A DNA stretch of 64,000 nt from NCBI RefSeq assembly GCF_009905375.1, contig NC_133655.1, forward strand, positions 38,893,437-38,957,436, read 5' to 3'. The DNA is from Apium graveolens (taxonomy: Eukaryota > Streptophyta > Magnoliopsida > Apiales > Apiaceae). Of this stretch, positions 22,561 to 35,052 are shown one piece after another. Each line of letters opens with the position of its first letter. The first letter of the stretch is position 1. The position numbers and the translations under genes are program-made. The notes beneath the pieces are model-generated. The model saw only the letters and a list, made by a program, of their open reading frames with translations. It was not told the origin of the DNA and searched no databases.

Positions 22561-25281
22561 TCTCTGCACAGCTTAAAACTTCATTTATTTCAAGTGCAGA
22601 AGAATTAGTGGTAGTGTAGTCACTATTAGGATTGAGAGAGAAGAGTATTATGAGTGAGAGTTTGGGTTGCTCCAAGGAAAAAGGAGAGGAAATGAGTGAA
22701 ATTATGCAATCCATTTCTTCAGGATTGGCAAAAGAAAGTGAGAGGAGTCCCACCTTAGATGGTGAAGGTGAGGGTGTGAGGGTGGGGAGCCAGGGTGAGA
22801 CCCTGATGCAACAAAAGAGAGAAAACGAGAGAAATGCAGGTATTGGAGCTTAAGGATGTATGTCATTGCTAGTGAGTCAATGAATGTCCAGGATGCAGAT
22901 AGGGAGGGACTATCTCAGCAACCTAAAGTTGTTATAGATTCCACCTCCCTTGATGCTGAGGCATTTACTCACCCCGTTCCATCTTATCAACTTCTAGCTG
23001 AACAGGGCAATGATAATGCAGACAGGATGCTCAATCTGGTGCATACCATACAGTCTATGATAAGAGCTAGGGATGCCATCACAGCTTTACCCTCTACAGC
23101 TGGTGATGTGGACTATGAGACTGGTGGTTCAGCTGATTTCTTTGGTGATGGAAGTGGGGATAGTGAAGATGAAGCAATGGATACAGGGGGAGAAGTAGGT
23201 TCTAGTTCAAGATCAGGTATGCCATCATGGGAATTTTCAAAGCACTGTGATGAGCACTACTTCAAGACAACCCTGATCCAACTAATCAATCAGACAATAC
23301 TGCTCTTCAAAGCACTACAAATGCCAGCACCAAGAAGCTCCTTCAGGCACATCTAGCCTCACTGCAACTTCAAGAAATTCAAGGCTTCCAATATGCTAGG
23401 GATGTAAACACCATCAAGGGTGATATTGAGGAGATGAAGAAGACCATTTCAGACAAGATGGATTCTAAGCTTCCAGAAGCTACAATGCTTGACATCAAGA
23501 GGCAATTAAGGAAAATTTTTGATATTACAACCAAGATAGATGCCTTGGATACAAGAATGTCAGCCATGGAAACATCTTTAACAACCATTCATCTTCATCA
23601 AGCGCAACAGATAGATTTACTTCAAAAACTGGTGGTTGCTCAAACCCCCTCCTCTACTCAACTTGATGATAAAAAAAAGGGGGAGAAAGGACCAAGTGAG
23701 GGGGAGAAGCTTCAAATTCAAATCAGTAAAGTAATTGTGCCTTCAATTACTATCTCAAAGCCACCAGTTACAGACAGTATAGATCTGATAAATGTAGCAG
23801 CAACCAATATTAAAGCAGCTGAAATGAAGCAGTTGAAGCCAATCAACTGGGAGAAGATTGATGAGGATATACAAAAGAAGTTTGGACTAGTCAAGGAGCC
23901 AGTAAAGTCAGCCATCCATCACTCTCAAGTCAAGCAAATTTCTGTGAATGAGATGAGCATGAACTATCTGGAAAGGGGATAGTCATCCTGCATCAAATCT
24001 CCAAAGGCTGAAATAATTCTGAATCCAAAGGTGAACTATCCAAAATTATCATTGAAGAACCCTTTGGATACTGTGTATGAGACATCTAAGCCTGATGAAA
24101 AGAAGCTTCTGTCAAGGTCAATTGCTTTCTACAAAGATCCAGCTGATTCAGCTTTGAAAAAGAGAATTGCTAAAGTTTTCAGGAATGGGAAAGAAATTTG
24201 TGTGGTGGCTGGACACCCTCAATTTGCTGAAGCAAAGAGAGAAGAAAAGGCCAGATTGAAGCAGGAAAAGAAGCAAGCTGCTCTAGATGCTAAAAAGGCT
24301 AATCAAAAGAAAGAGCAAATTGCTATCTTGGCCAAGCTACATGATGTAAATTCATCACAACAAATTCCTGCTCAGCCATCTGAAATCATTGAATCTCAAG
24401 ATCCAAATAAGCAAGTTGAATAACAGAAGAAGTCTCCAAGAATCAAGGAATTGGCTAAAAGAACCAAAAGGAAACTGGACATTGTTGATAAGGAATTGGA
24501 GAATCAGTTTCCCAGGGAATCCACTCTAACTACAATTCAAGCATCAAAACCCTCTGTGGTATTTGAAGATATCAAGGTGGTGGATCCTTATAGGAACATT
24601 CATGGTGAACCTATTGTGCCTAAGGATGAGCCAATAGAATGGGAGAACATACCAGTTCCTGACTTCAATTTACCAATCCTCAGCAAGCCAAAAAGAACAA
24701 AGTCAAGAGCAGTCAAGAAAATGAAGTTGTCACCTCTCAAATCCAAATCTCTAGTCAAAGCTCAATCTAAAGTCAACAAAGGAGATTATATGTACTTGTG
24801 TGATATCAAGGAGTTTTCTGATCTAAACCTCTATCTAGATGAACTAGATGAAGTGAGAGGAATTGATGCATACAGAAACCTACCTGAAAGGTTAGTGTTC
24901 AAGTACAAGGGAGGAAAGGAGATTCAGTGGCCACTTCACAGGATCCTTCAAGAAAGCCAAGCTGTACTGATTAAGGTTTATTCATCTTTCAAAAAGAACT
25001 TTGGGTTCAATGTTACTGCAAGAAGATTGGTACTGAAGAAGATTGAAGAACTAAGGAGTGTTAGAGCTAAAGATGCACTCCCAAAGACCCTAATCATTCC
25101 TTACACAGGGAGAAGAGTGCATCTAAGGCCCTACTGGCTGATGGAGTTCATGGATGACAAAGGAGTGAGAAGATTTTTCAGATTAGAAGACCAATTGAGC
25201 ATCTCTAGCAATGAGACTCTCTTGGAAATGCAAGAAAAGCTAAATCTCTCAGAATATGATGAACTGGAATTCCACAGGTAG

Positions 25282-25535
25282 CTCCAAAATCAGATTAAAG
25301 AAAACAACAAAAAGCTTGGAAAGAGAGCCAGACCTTCAAGGAACTAGATAAATCTGCTCAGGCTAGAGGAGCATCTTGAAAATGACTATGAGCAAAACTT
25401 TGTACATTCTGTTAATTGAAGCACTTCTCAGTATTATCTACTTTCTTTTAAAGTTGTATTTTTAGGGTGTTTTGTTATCATCAAGTATCTCTTAATTTAT
25501 GGCTACAATTCCAGTAGACATAAATTGGGGGAGAT
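25282..25535 (+). other. Copia A 3' untranslated region and polypurine tract
   Basis: Short AT-rich tail after ORF3 ending in AATTGGGGGAGAT (25523-25535), the PPT directly before the 3' LTR. Confidence 0.85.
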
Positions 25536-26576
25536 TGTTGTGTATATGTTGTGAACTTGATGATTTCATTAACAAAACACCTTGGTAGATTTTACTTAGT
25601 GAAAATGTAGCACTCAACGGATAAGGATTATAGTCCCGACGGATAACTCATTTCAGTCCCGACGGATGATGACTAATTATCCATCGAGTGAGTAGCTTAT
25701 GTAACAATAAGTCTATAGCACATTTCTGCATACACATTGTTTAGAATCTATAGTAGTACCTAAGTCATATTGACTGTAACTAGATATGCAGAATAGGTTG
25801 ATTAATTGTACATAGATGATGTCTTGTAATTCTGCATAAATGAAGTGAAGTCAAATGCCTGATTGCTACCCGACGGATAAACAACAATGAATTCGACGGT
25901 TGATCAACAACCCGACGGATGATCATTAACTCGAAGAATGATCATAAACCCGATGGATAAAGAATTCAAATATCTGTTGACAATGACAACAAAATCACAT
26001 GCGTTGAGTGTATGCAAATGGAATGTGGTAGCCTACTCAACTGGGTTTTCGAGAACAAAGAAGCATTGTCATTTCCATTCTATTATGAAGATATTCAAAG
26101 ATGCTAGAATAGAGTAATAAAGTAGCATTGTATTAGACTTGATAGTTTTTGTTTTATTATCCTGTCTTATTACTTTATAATCTTGGTGATATATAAACCA
26201 AGAAGCAGCAAATAGAATACAAACTAAGAAACTAAGCAACCAATAGATAAACATTTGTAAGCTGCATTCTTAGCATTTCTCTCATTCTTAATTGTTATCA
26301 TTTTGTAAGAAGTTGTGAGCTTTTTGCACACAGAGTTCTCTCGATATATATTATATATCTCTGGTGGAATAATTCAAATCCACTAGAAAGTTTTTAAAGA
26401 CTCTTGTTTTTAATTACTTGTGTTTTGATTCATTTCAAGTAACTATTCCGCATTCTGCTAATCAATTCACACTTATATATATATTTGAGTTAGAATATTT
26501 TTATTCAAGAAAAAGTTTCAAGAATTCCATTCAACCCCCCTTTTGTAATTCTTGTTACATTGTTAAGGGACTAACA
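25536..26576 (+). repeat. Copia A 3' LTR
   Basis: Matches 5389-6427. The motif cluster is partly mutated: perfect copies remain at 25637, 25660, 25871 and 25913, two of them (25637, 25660) where the 5' LTR has one-base variants. ACTTT (26577-26581) is the right target duplication. Confidence 0.95.
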
Positions 26577-26703
26577 ACTTTGGTTTATAGCATTATAACT
26601 TAACTACAAAGCTGCTAGACAAAACCAAAGATTCAGAGGCGAGAAAACCAGAGTTGCTAGTATCAATTTTGACATACATGTTTTTTGCACCACTGATTTT
26701 ACT

Positions 26704-27068
26704 TATTTATCGCAGTTCATTATCTGATCAGTAGACCCAGAACTAGTGGTTGATTCTAGAAAATTATCTTTAGTGTCAAAGAAGTATGTTTCCTCATCAT
26801 TTGAATCTTCATCAAGTTCTTGTTTCTCGACGTCATCGGATGATTCATTGGTGTTGTATTCTGCATGCCGAAATCATATTCATATGATATAAAAGTAAGA
26901 ACTTATACAAATTTTCTTCTTTTGTGTGTATGTGTGCCTGTGTTACGAGAGGGAGTTAGATATATATTACATAACACTATACTTCCCACGCCCTACGACA
27001 TATTCATGCTTTGACAAGGGATATTCACCATCCTGAACATCAGAGGTTTCAGCTTTAAAATTGGCCAC
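26704..27068 (-). pseudogene. Unidentified host gene relic, two coding-like exons
   Basis: Minus-strand block 27068-26983 starts after an acceptor-like CCAG, reads VANFKAETSDVQDGEYPLSK and ends before a donor-like GTATAG. Block 26860-26704 starts after TGCAG, reads an acidic run (NESSDDVEKQELDEDSNDEE) then TYFFDTKDNFLES, and ends in TAA. The acidic run followed by FFDT is reminiscent of linker regions in plant oxysterol-binding-related proteins, but this is weak and I do not assign it. The exon phases do not join cleanly, which suggests decay or a missing exon. Copia A inserted just downstream of it. Confidence 0.35.
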
Positions 27069-27156
27069 CTGGACATGCAAAAGACAGATGCTTAGCAATG
27101 TTAAAAAGATGTTCCTCCATCTTGGAGCATTCAAAATAATTCCAGAAAGTCAGTTA

Positions 27157-28833
27157 TGTAATAACCCCAATTTTTGGAAATTTTTGAAACCCTGATGAAT
27201 AGTAACTTTTGCTGATAATGCTGATTAAGGAAAATTATCAGACCACGCTATATAGGAGTACTGTTATGGAAATTTTGAGATCATATTAGTATTCCATAAA
27301 GTAAATAAGTGTATGTAAAGGTTGTCAAAATTCGAGTTCGGACACTCTTATTTTTTCCCGAAAATCCACCAGATACCGAAAGAATTGAGTATAAGATAAC
27401 ATGGTTAAAAGGATTTAAATTCAAGGATTATAAGAGAGGATCATTAAGATAAAATATTAAGAAAGGTTTAGGGAAGCTCAAGTAACAAGATCTCGGATCC
27501 CTCACACGATTAACGAGAACGAGAGTTAAGCGAGCCGTAAAACAAATATGCGACCAAGAGACAAGCTTGTACAAGAAGCCAGGGATTATGACATCATCAA
27601 GCCATAGGGAGTTGATAAGTGGAAAGGGAATGAAGTAAGCATGATGACGCAAGAATTATTAGCAAGATATTTTGCAAGATTGGTTATGGACCAAGTATTT
27701 TAACCCTTGATTAACTAAGGTTAAGTTAACCAAGATATTTTAGCAAAATTGAATAACAACCAAGTAAAATCATTCACAAACACCAAACCACTTCGTCTTA
27801 TTCTCTCCCCATTGTTTAGGCTCGACTTTTTCATGAAAATACAAGGATTTTATTTTCAAATTCCAAGCTTCACACCTTCAAAAATTAAGAGGTTTGTTTC
27901 CATGACTTCTATATTTCTAAACTTAGTTATGGTATGATTTTGAGATCTAGATTCCAAGGTTTAGTAAGCTAATCAATTAATCCAAGTTCTTGATGAATAG
28001 TATCTTCAAGAAACTAACTTTGTGTTTTCTTGATTATTTGTGAGATCCAAGCTTGTTTCAAGATAGATGGAGGTCATAAGGCTCCCTAGCAACTCAGTTC
28101 ACTCCAAGGAAGGTATAATCTCTCAAACCTAAGCCTTGACTTTGATTTTTAATGAGTTTTTGGATGATTTGGTGAAATTAAAGTGTAATCCATATTTGTA
28201 TAAGTTAGATCCATGTTTGTATAAGTAAGATCCATGTGTATTAGTTAGTTTGGTGGTTTAAAAGATATTTTGTTGATGGATCTATGTTAGTCCTTGTAAT
28301 GAGTTATGATTTTAAAGGGTTTTAACTTAAATTGGGATTTTAGGTAAGATCTTGTGTTGTTGATGTTGGTTGATGTTTTGGGTGAGGATTTGGTGGTTGT
28401 TTGGATTGGTAATTTTGGAAAATCGCGTAAACATAGCCGTCGTAACGCCCGTTTATATATAAACTATTTGTGCATTACTTTGGGACCAGAGAACTCACTG
28501 ACCAAACTGTAACTTTTCCATGTTTAGCTAGATCGTGTCGTAATCTTTGTTTTGGTATGTGGTTCTCTTAGATCCGATGTCCGGTTTAGAAGAAACGACC
28601 GTTTTAAGTAACGACATTTTGCGAATGAACCTTTACCCTTCGCCTAACTTTGAAACCTTGTTTAAGGCCCTTAAAAGACTAATTGGATTACGAAACAATT
28701 ATTTAAGGTGGATTAGGAAGTTGGTAAAGTACTCACGAAAGATTCTCCTTAAAAAATTTAATGGTTAATTTTATAAAAATGGTGGAGCCGAGGGTACTCG
28801 AGCGACTAATGAAAATCGTTAAGCGCAGTTATT
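27157..28833 (+). mobile_element. Gypsy LTR fragment related to Gypsy C
   Basis: Starts with TGTAATAACCCC like the Gypsy C LTRs (50759 and 60367) and keeps collinear landmarks: AAATCGCGTAAACATAGCCG (near 28420) and GGAGCCGAGGGTACTCGAG (near 28782). Similarity stops near 28833, after about 40% of a Gypsy C LTR length. It is clearly diverged, with many indels, so it is an older relative rather than a recent copy. Confidence 0.75.
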
Positions 28834-30623
28834 ATGATATATTGGAAATTATTTGATTAATTATCAAAATAATTAATCTTTTTAAATAATTAATAAATAT
28901 TAAATAAATAATAAATAATTAAAGAAATAAATAATTTTGATTTTTAGAAAATATTTCAGAATTAATTATAATGTAAATAAATAAATTAAATAATTAATTA
29001 ATCAATTTATAAAATAAAGAAAAACTAATTTTATAAATAATAAAAATAAACATTCCAGAAACACTTGTCTGAAAAGAAAATCTGACAAAAACAGATCAAA
29101 ACCGGGTTTCACAAACGGGTCGAATTGGGTCATGAAGAACACAACCGGGTCGACCTTGAAGGTCCACCGGTTTCTAGAAAATTTCCAGATCCCGACGGCC
29201 ATTGGCCGGACTCCGGCCACGTCCGTTCATGGCTAAAAACATACCATTCCACTTTGTTTTTTATCCCAAATCCTTCCCTGCACCTTCCTAAGTCGAACTC
29301 CGACCAGAACATGACCATAACATCACCGGAACTTTATCTTCGGTGATCAGCAACCAAAAACTCCGGCCAAAACACATTTTAACTAACCTGAACTTAAAAC
29401 TCAATGTTCTATACATCAAAACGAAGCTTAGAGCACAAGAAAACTATCCATAACATCTAACAGAACCAATAATCATCATAGAGTTCATAACATTATTCAA
29501 CCCGAACTAAAAATGAGTCAAAACTCATCGAACTCGTACTAACAATCCTGAACTGTAAAAATCATGTAAAAATACTTAAAATTCACTAATCAACAAGACA
29601 AAACTAACCATATAAGTTTCATATTCCAAATATCAACAAATCAAAAAAACCCAAATTAAAACGTGTATAAACCCTAAAATTCGAATTGATCAAACCTGTA
29701 AATAGAGCATGAAATTGATGATTTATATAACTTATACTACCACATATAAACACATAGCAACCAGCAAGAACATCCAAAAATCCCCAAAAATCAAAAACCC
29801 AAATCTGTTCATGAAACCCAGAATCGAGTTTGAGTTTCATACATCCTCAATTTGATTTAATTACAGGGTTGAATAAAGCTTGAAAAATGATGAAGATTGA
29901 GCACAAACACGACCCCTTTTGGTTTCCGGAATCGATCAAAATCACGATTTGATTCTCGAACTCAGAACCCTCATTTCAGAGAATTTGTATATTTTTATGA
30001 CTTTTAGTAATTAATAATAATTAAATAAAAATTAGGCTACTTATAGTAGGTAAAATAATACTCCTAATTAAATTAAGGCCCTAATTATACATCTTTTAAA
30101 TTTAATTGCCCCACAATTTTATAATTTTTGAGTATTAAATTTTAATTTTTAAAAATTAATATATACAATATATATACCAAAAATTCCCAAAATTATGAAT
30201 AATTCAAAAATGAAAAGAAATGATATAAATGAAAGTCCTATAATTTTATAAAAATAAAAATGTGATTCTCGATTAAAAGCTCTATCACAATTAAACTTCA
30301 CCAATGAAGTAGGGATAAGAATTAACTACAATGGGTAGTTGAAAATAGGGCTATGAGAAACCATGCTAGAAGATTATAACAAACTTGAAAATTCTAATTG
30401 AGCTTGAGAAGTAGATCTGGCAAATGAAACCGAACACAACAAAATATTTTCGAAAAAGAATTTATTTCTAGCTTTCTAAATCGACCAACCAATAAAACCA
30501 AAACTAGATAGAAGAAATAAACTCTTCTTTCGCGACTGTGTAACTGAAAGCAAAGAACTTAACCACTGAACCACGATATGCGTAGAAGGGGAAGGCGGAA
30601 TTAGAGCTAGCGGGATGGAAAAC
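28834..30623. other. Unclassified AT-rich repeat-like region
   Basis: Begins with about 200 bases of TTAAATAA-like simple sequence, then a block with CGGGTCGA and CCGGCC words (29100-29350) and a long ORF-free stretch. Its composition resembles LTR regulatory DNA read on the minus strand (compare 33640-34080 in the Gypsy A LTR), but I cannot find termini. Small ORFs here look accidental. Confidence 0.35.
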
Positions 30624-30949
30624 TGTTAGATCACACACACTGTAGAAGGGGGTTGAATACAGTATTTACTACAATCAAATCGAATATAAGAACTCAAATA
30701 ACAAAACACAGATTTTATTCAACACAATAAACCCTGTTACAAAGAATTGTCCTCTCTCAGTGATGAATAAATTATCACGAAAGCTGATAGGGTTACAATA
30801 ATTAATAAACTCGATTATGATAACACATATAGTACAAACCCTATGTCTGTGTTAATATACTACATAGTTACAAGATAAACTTCTAATTGATATCGAATAC
30901 AATTCTGCTTCCTAATATATATCAATCAGTTATCTTTTCTTCTAAGTAT
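30624..30949 (-). mobile_element. Sirevirus-type LTR end, cut by Gypsy A
   Basis: TGTTAGATCACAC at 30624 followed by AGAAGGGGGTTGAATACA copies the layout of the Copia B LTR end at 36963 and 48698. Read on the minus strand it is the 3' end of an LTR. The sequence breaks at 30949 where the Gypsy A LTR starts, so the remainder should lie to the right of Gypsy A, outside the window. This makes it the oldest layer of the right-hand nest. Confidence 0.7.
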
Positions 30950-33900
30950 TGTGACACCCTCAATCTCGGGGTTAGGAAATGAGGACCCACACACCTTAAT
31001 TCTAATAATTAAATATGCATAAACCCCGATTAAATACTAACAGGGTCAAACAGGATAAAGTATGAGACAAGATTACAACTAGCAATCATAAAATATAACT
31101 TACAACCCTAAAATATTATTAAATAGACAATATCAATTCCGGCTGGGAACTGACAGATAACCCATTGTATCTTTACAGACTAGGCGCGTGCTCACTCAAA
31201 AATACCACTACCTGCTCTGGCAACTGGAAGCCCTCAACACGATAGGGACCACCAGGTATGCTCTTACGAGCAGTGCGCCTAAGCCTAGCCATCTTATTGA
31301 TTAACTTCCATGGTTAGATTAAAACAAAATATATGAGTATAAAACTCAGCAAGTAACTATAAAGCAGTTCTACGATATCAAACTCACAATATACTTTACC
31401 AAACTCAGGGCATTCTACTTTATTTGTTCTAGGTGGCAGATTTCCAGCTTTAGGGTCAAGGAAAGATTATGAAGGATGATGTGGGGCTTTCAAGGAACAA
31501 GGCTCAATGCAAAACGAAAGCCGACATTCATCACAAATCATTAAAGGATCATAATAGACCTTTCAGAAAGAGGAAAGCAACAGTATTTCACTTATGTGGA
31601 ATCAAATTTTATGATCAACAGATTAAAATCAGGGTTCTCGAGCTTTAAGCTTCACATCAATACAATCAACTCTTTTCAAAACAATATAAACCATTTTCAT
31701 TTTCAAGAATCAATTTACTGAACAAAAAGTTTCAGTTCCCTTTTAAATAATCAATTAGAACCCTTGATTGGATCACTTTTATCTTTCCATTTCATTATAA
31801 TACGGGTGATCAGCCCGTACCGACCTCCATCTAGTCTTTAAGGTACCAATCGGCATAATTTCAGCCTTAAGTTGGACTAGCCCCGCTAGCCTCTTACCAT
31901 GACTGGACTAGTCCCACTAGCCTCTTACGTCCCAATCCAATCCATCAGGAATTCGTTTGGAAAACCTTGAGTTGGAAAAAAATGAATAGGTTTTCTAAAA
32001 TCCATTTTATCATTACCAAGAATATGAAATCATTCAGACTCTTTCGAGTTGAAACTCATTCTTAAATCAAATTTTAAGAAAACAGAGTTCAGGGAGTGAT
32101 TCAAAGATAAGCAAGGAACAATTCTTAAGGATTCTGTAACAAGGATAACAAGGTACTTAAGTTAGAAGGATCAACATCTGTTTAGGGATCAATAGGGTGA
32201 TCTGGAAATAAGGTATCATTAAATAGGGTTCGCAAGGATAATTATAGGGTTCAATACAATTCATGGCTTAATAAATAACTTGAACAGAAAGGACAGGCTA
32301 CCAAAGGGTTGAATCAGTAAGCTTATCAATAACAGTTTATCAAGATCGAACACAGGGTATCTCAAGTCATTAGCAAGGGTTCATTAAGTAACAATTCCAT
32401 ACTCTACATGGTATGAACAATAACCTCTCTATAACCATTTTCACAAGTAATGAGAGTTACTTGCCTGAATTTGTTTTCCTGAAGGTTGAACTACTGCCAC
32501 CTAGTACACAATTTCCTTTCCTAGCCTGAATGCCCTCACGCTCCGAATCTACAATACAAACCAAAATCTTAATCGGTTCTCAACTCTCGTTCCCGAAACG
32601 ATCACTCAATATGATAACTCGATTATATTCTTGACCCGAGTATACGAATATAGCTTGTACACATAAGCACATAGCACATCACACGACATATAACTTTACT
32701 CTTAACCTTTTACACCTTTATAGACTCGATCACCGTCTTATAAACATACTTATCTCATTCAAAGTCAAATCATACTTTATATTAGTACATATAGCTCTTT
32801 TTACTAGAAATTCTTATACGAATAAACAAACGGCAAAACTTGCAGTATCGATCCTAAAGTCATCTTTAAACCGACACGACAACCATAGATAATACAAATA
32901 AATCTTCTCATTTCTTTATACTTTAATTCGAACCAAATATAGCCAATTAAGAAAAAATCTCACATACAATCTTTAATTAATCTCTATGATCAAAACAAGC
33001 ATCTAAATTAGAATTGACCCCTTTTTAAGTACTATAGATCTTCGGCCTTGACCACAATCACAATCAAACCAAAACATGCATTAACAATTCCTCTTTTAAA
33101 TTAACATGCAATCTCATTACTTTCTAGTTAAACCTTAATTATACCAAAATCAAGTCACAAAATCAATTCTCCTTTTTATTAGCACAAGGTCAAACAAAAA
33201 CCTTCACCATGTATTCCCAAATTTTGCATCCAATTAAATATACAAGTCCAATTATCATAGAATCATTGTTATCATTTAACATACTTAAATCACAAAAGAA
33301 CATAACCCTTTTTGGTACATGCATGCAAACATTAAGTAATTTTATCAACCAAACTTTCTAATTAATCACAAATTTCCAAGAATGAACATCAACAAGTCAT
33401 GATCATTACTAAAAATCATTTTTGATCTTCTAAAAACCAAGATCCCATTCGGGTTTTTCAAAAAAACAACACATGCAAATGATTTTCTTAATCCTTAAAT
33501 CACAAATCATCCTAATATCAACCCATAATCAAAATCAAATCAACAACTTCTAAAAACCAAGACCATTCGTGTTTTCAAAATCAACACATGCAGTAATCAA
33601 AAGAACAAGTTTGATGTAGTAGAGTTCAGTGGTTACATCATTACTCACCACCGGCTCACCGGAGTTCATCACCGGTGGCGGTGGCCTCACAGTGGTGCCC
33701 TCATTCGAGGGTATCCTACCATAAAACCTTCGATTATTTCTAAAATTCCATAAACAAATACATACAAGACATGATCACCACAAGTTCACTTCATCTTGAT
33801 CTTATAAAGCAACAATTCGTCATAGCCGAACCTACACACACACACAACCCACATGCAAGTATCAAACTATGCATGCAATAGGATTAAAACTCATATATGG

Positions 33901-35015
33901 AACAAGAATGAATTTCCATGAAAGAATCCATAAAAAAATCAAGTATAGAAGAGTGATATACCGAGTGGAATAGAGAGAGTGAGAGAAGAGAGAGCTTCGA
34001 GAGTGAGAGAGATGAGGGAAAAAGAGAGAATGAGAGTGTGGTCGGGTGGAAAAGAGAGGAAGGAGGAGGAAAGGAGTTTATATAAGCTTAGAGGGCAGGG
34101 GCATTTTAGTAATTAACTAATTCCCTCATTTGTTTGATTAACCCTTTTCTTTTTACTTAATTAAGATAAAAATCAAATATAAAATATATCTTTCTCAGAA
34201 AGTCGAAAATTATTGCAATTGACAATTTTAATACATAGATCTTGAAATTAGCTTTTCAACCATTACTCATAATAGATTTTTGAGCGAACGGTTGATTTTA
34301 TATGATTTTCGCAAGTTCGTGCTAATAATAACATTTTTCCACATTAAAATCAATTTAAAATACAATGTCTACCAAATAAATCCATTCATTATTTTTAGAA
34401 ATTCCCTAGGACTATTATGAAGATAACAAAACAAATCCCATGTTTTTATCTTACTCGGATAATTTTATAAAAAAGTGCGAAGGTTAAATAAACCTTTATC
34501 TAAATCAAATAATTCCTTTGAATTCATAAAAATGTCACAGAGCACATAGTCATGCACACAGACAAGCAATCACACATATACGATCACATAAGGACTCAGG
34601 TCTGATCATAGAATTTATCCTTCTTTAATTCTTTACCCCTTTTTACGCGTACCGGGTCACGTTCAGCCTGACAGCCCGACGCTCAGCGTTTCGATTATGC
34701 TTCTCATTATCACTATCGACCGACACGTCATTTAGGACGAAATACTTTATTTAAACATTCATTTCACTCAATCACACACAATTCCCATTTTATATTCTTT
34801 ATATCCTTATTAGGACGGGTTCCGTTCTACCTGACGGCCCGTCACCACAGCTTAACTCCTAAGCTGACTCTTTAAATTGGAACGTTTTTACCTACGCTCA
34901 TATATTCTAATATACATGAAAGACAATTAATCAACACTTAATCACATAATTATAATCACATCATATAAAACATACTTTATTGACTTAATTACGTTGAAAA
35001 ATCTCAGTCGTCACA
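30950..35015 (-). repeat. Gypsy A 3' LTR
   Basis: Bounded by TGTGACACC (30950) and GTCGTCACA (35015), TG...CA ends extended to a TGTGAC inverted repeat. A minus-strand TATA box (34078-34084, TATATAA) is followed by about 110 bases of CT-rich sequence on the transcribed strand (GA-rich on plus, 33960-34075), the usual plant core promoter and 5' UTR composition. No ORF. Confidence 0.85.
34078..34084 (-). promoter_or_regulatory. TATA box of Gypsy A LTR
   Basis: TATATAA on the minus strand directly upstream of a pyrimidine-rich stretch. Confidence 0.55.
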
Positions 35016-35028
35016 ATCTACCCTCCTT
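35016..35028 (-). other. Gypsy A polypurine tract
   Basis: Element strand AAGGAGGGTAGAT abuts the 3' LTR. Confidence 0.8.
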
Positions 35029-35052
35029 AAAAGGATTATGTCCCCAGAATCT

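Larger units (their letters stand above)
12735..25281 (+). pseudogene. Copia A ORF3 (Sirevirus env-like region protein), split by Copia D
   Basis: The ATG at 12735 opens MAPVVKIMSQTRF, followed by about 260 residues of a globular domain also present in Copia B ORF3. Shared features include a conserved YYARFFMMLANHL stretch (YYARFLMLIAEHL in B). It resembles the domain families call putative plant transposon protein (from memory, not searched). A Pro/Ser/Lys-rich region follows, with a TAG at 13731-13733. Copia D interrupts at 13832; its insertion preserves the reading frame. The rest (21883-25281) is low-complexity Ser/Thr/Pro-rich with motif-derived HPSS repeats (22459-22556), an acidic stretch (about 23150-23210), a coiled coil (23434-23650), a Lys-rich helix (24230-24330) and a more ordered C-terminal domain (24780-25281). 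Stops at 22398, 22616, 22851, 23354, 23980 and 24421 and two frame changes inactivate it. I see no signal peptide or clear transmembrane segment, so env-like is positional only. Confidence 0.8.
5389..26576 (+). mobile_element. Copia A: Sirevirus-type Ty1/copia retrotransposon, interrupted
   Basis: A complete element of about 21.2 kb (about 13.1 kb without the nested Copia D). It has LTRs of 1039 and 1041 bp starting TGTTGTGTATATG and ending CTAACA, a tRNA-Met PBS, gag with two zinc knuckles, pol in the copia order (PR-INT-RT-RH), a long ORF3 downstream of pol, and a PPT. Gag coiled coil, second knuckle and ORF3 place it with Sireviruses (SIRE/Opie-like). Flanks are GCTTT and ACTTT, a 5-bp duplication with one change. 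The two LTRs differ at about 3-4% of positions by eye. Every ORF carries lesions, so this copy is not autonomous now. Confidence 0.95.

Noticed and set aside
29002..29346. Overlapping ORFs on both strands in the CGGGTCGA-rich block
   Set aside because: Open because of local GC content; no motif and both strands open alike.
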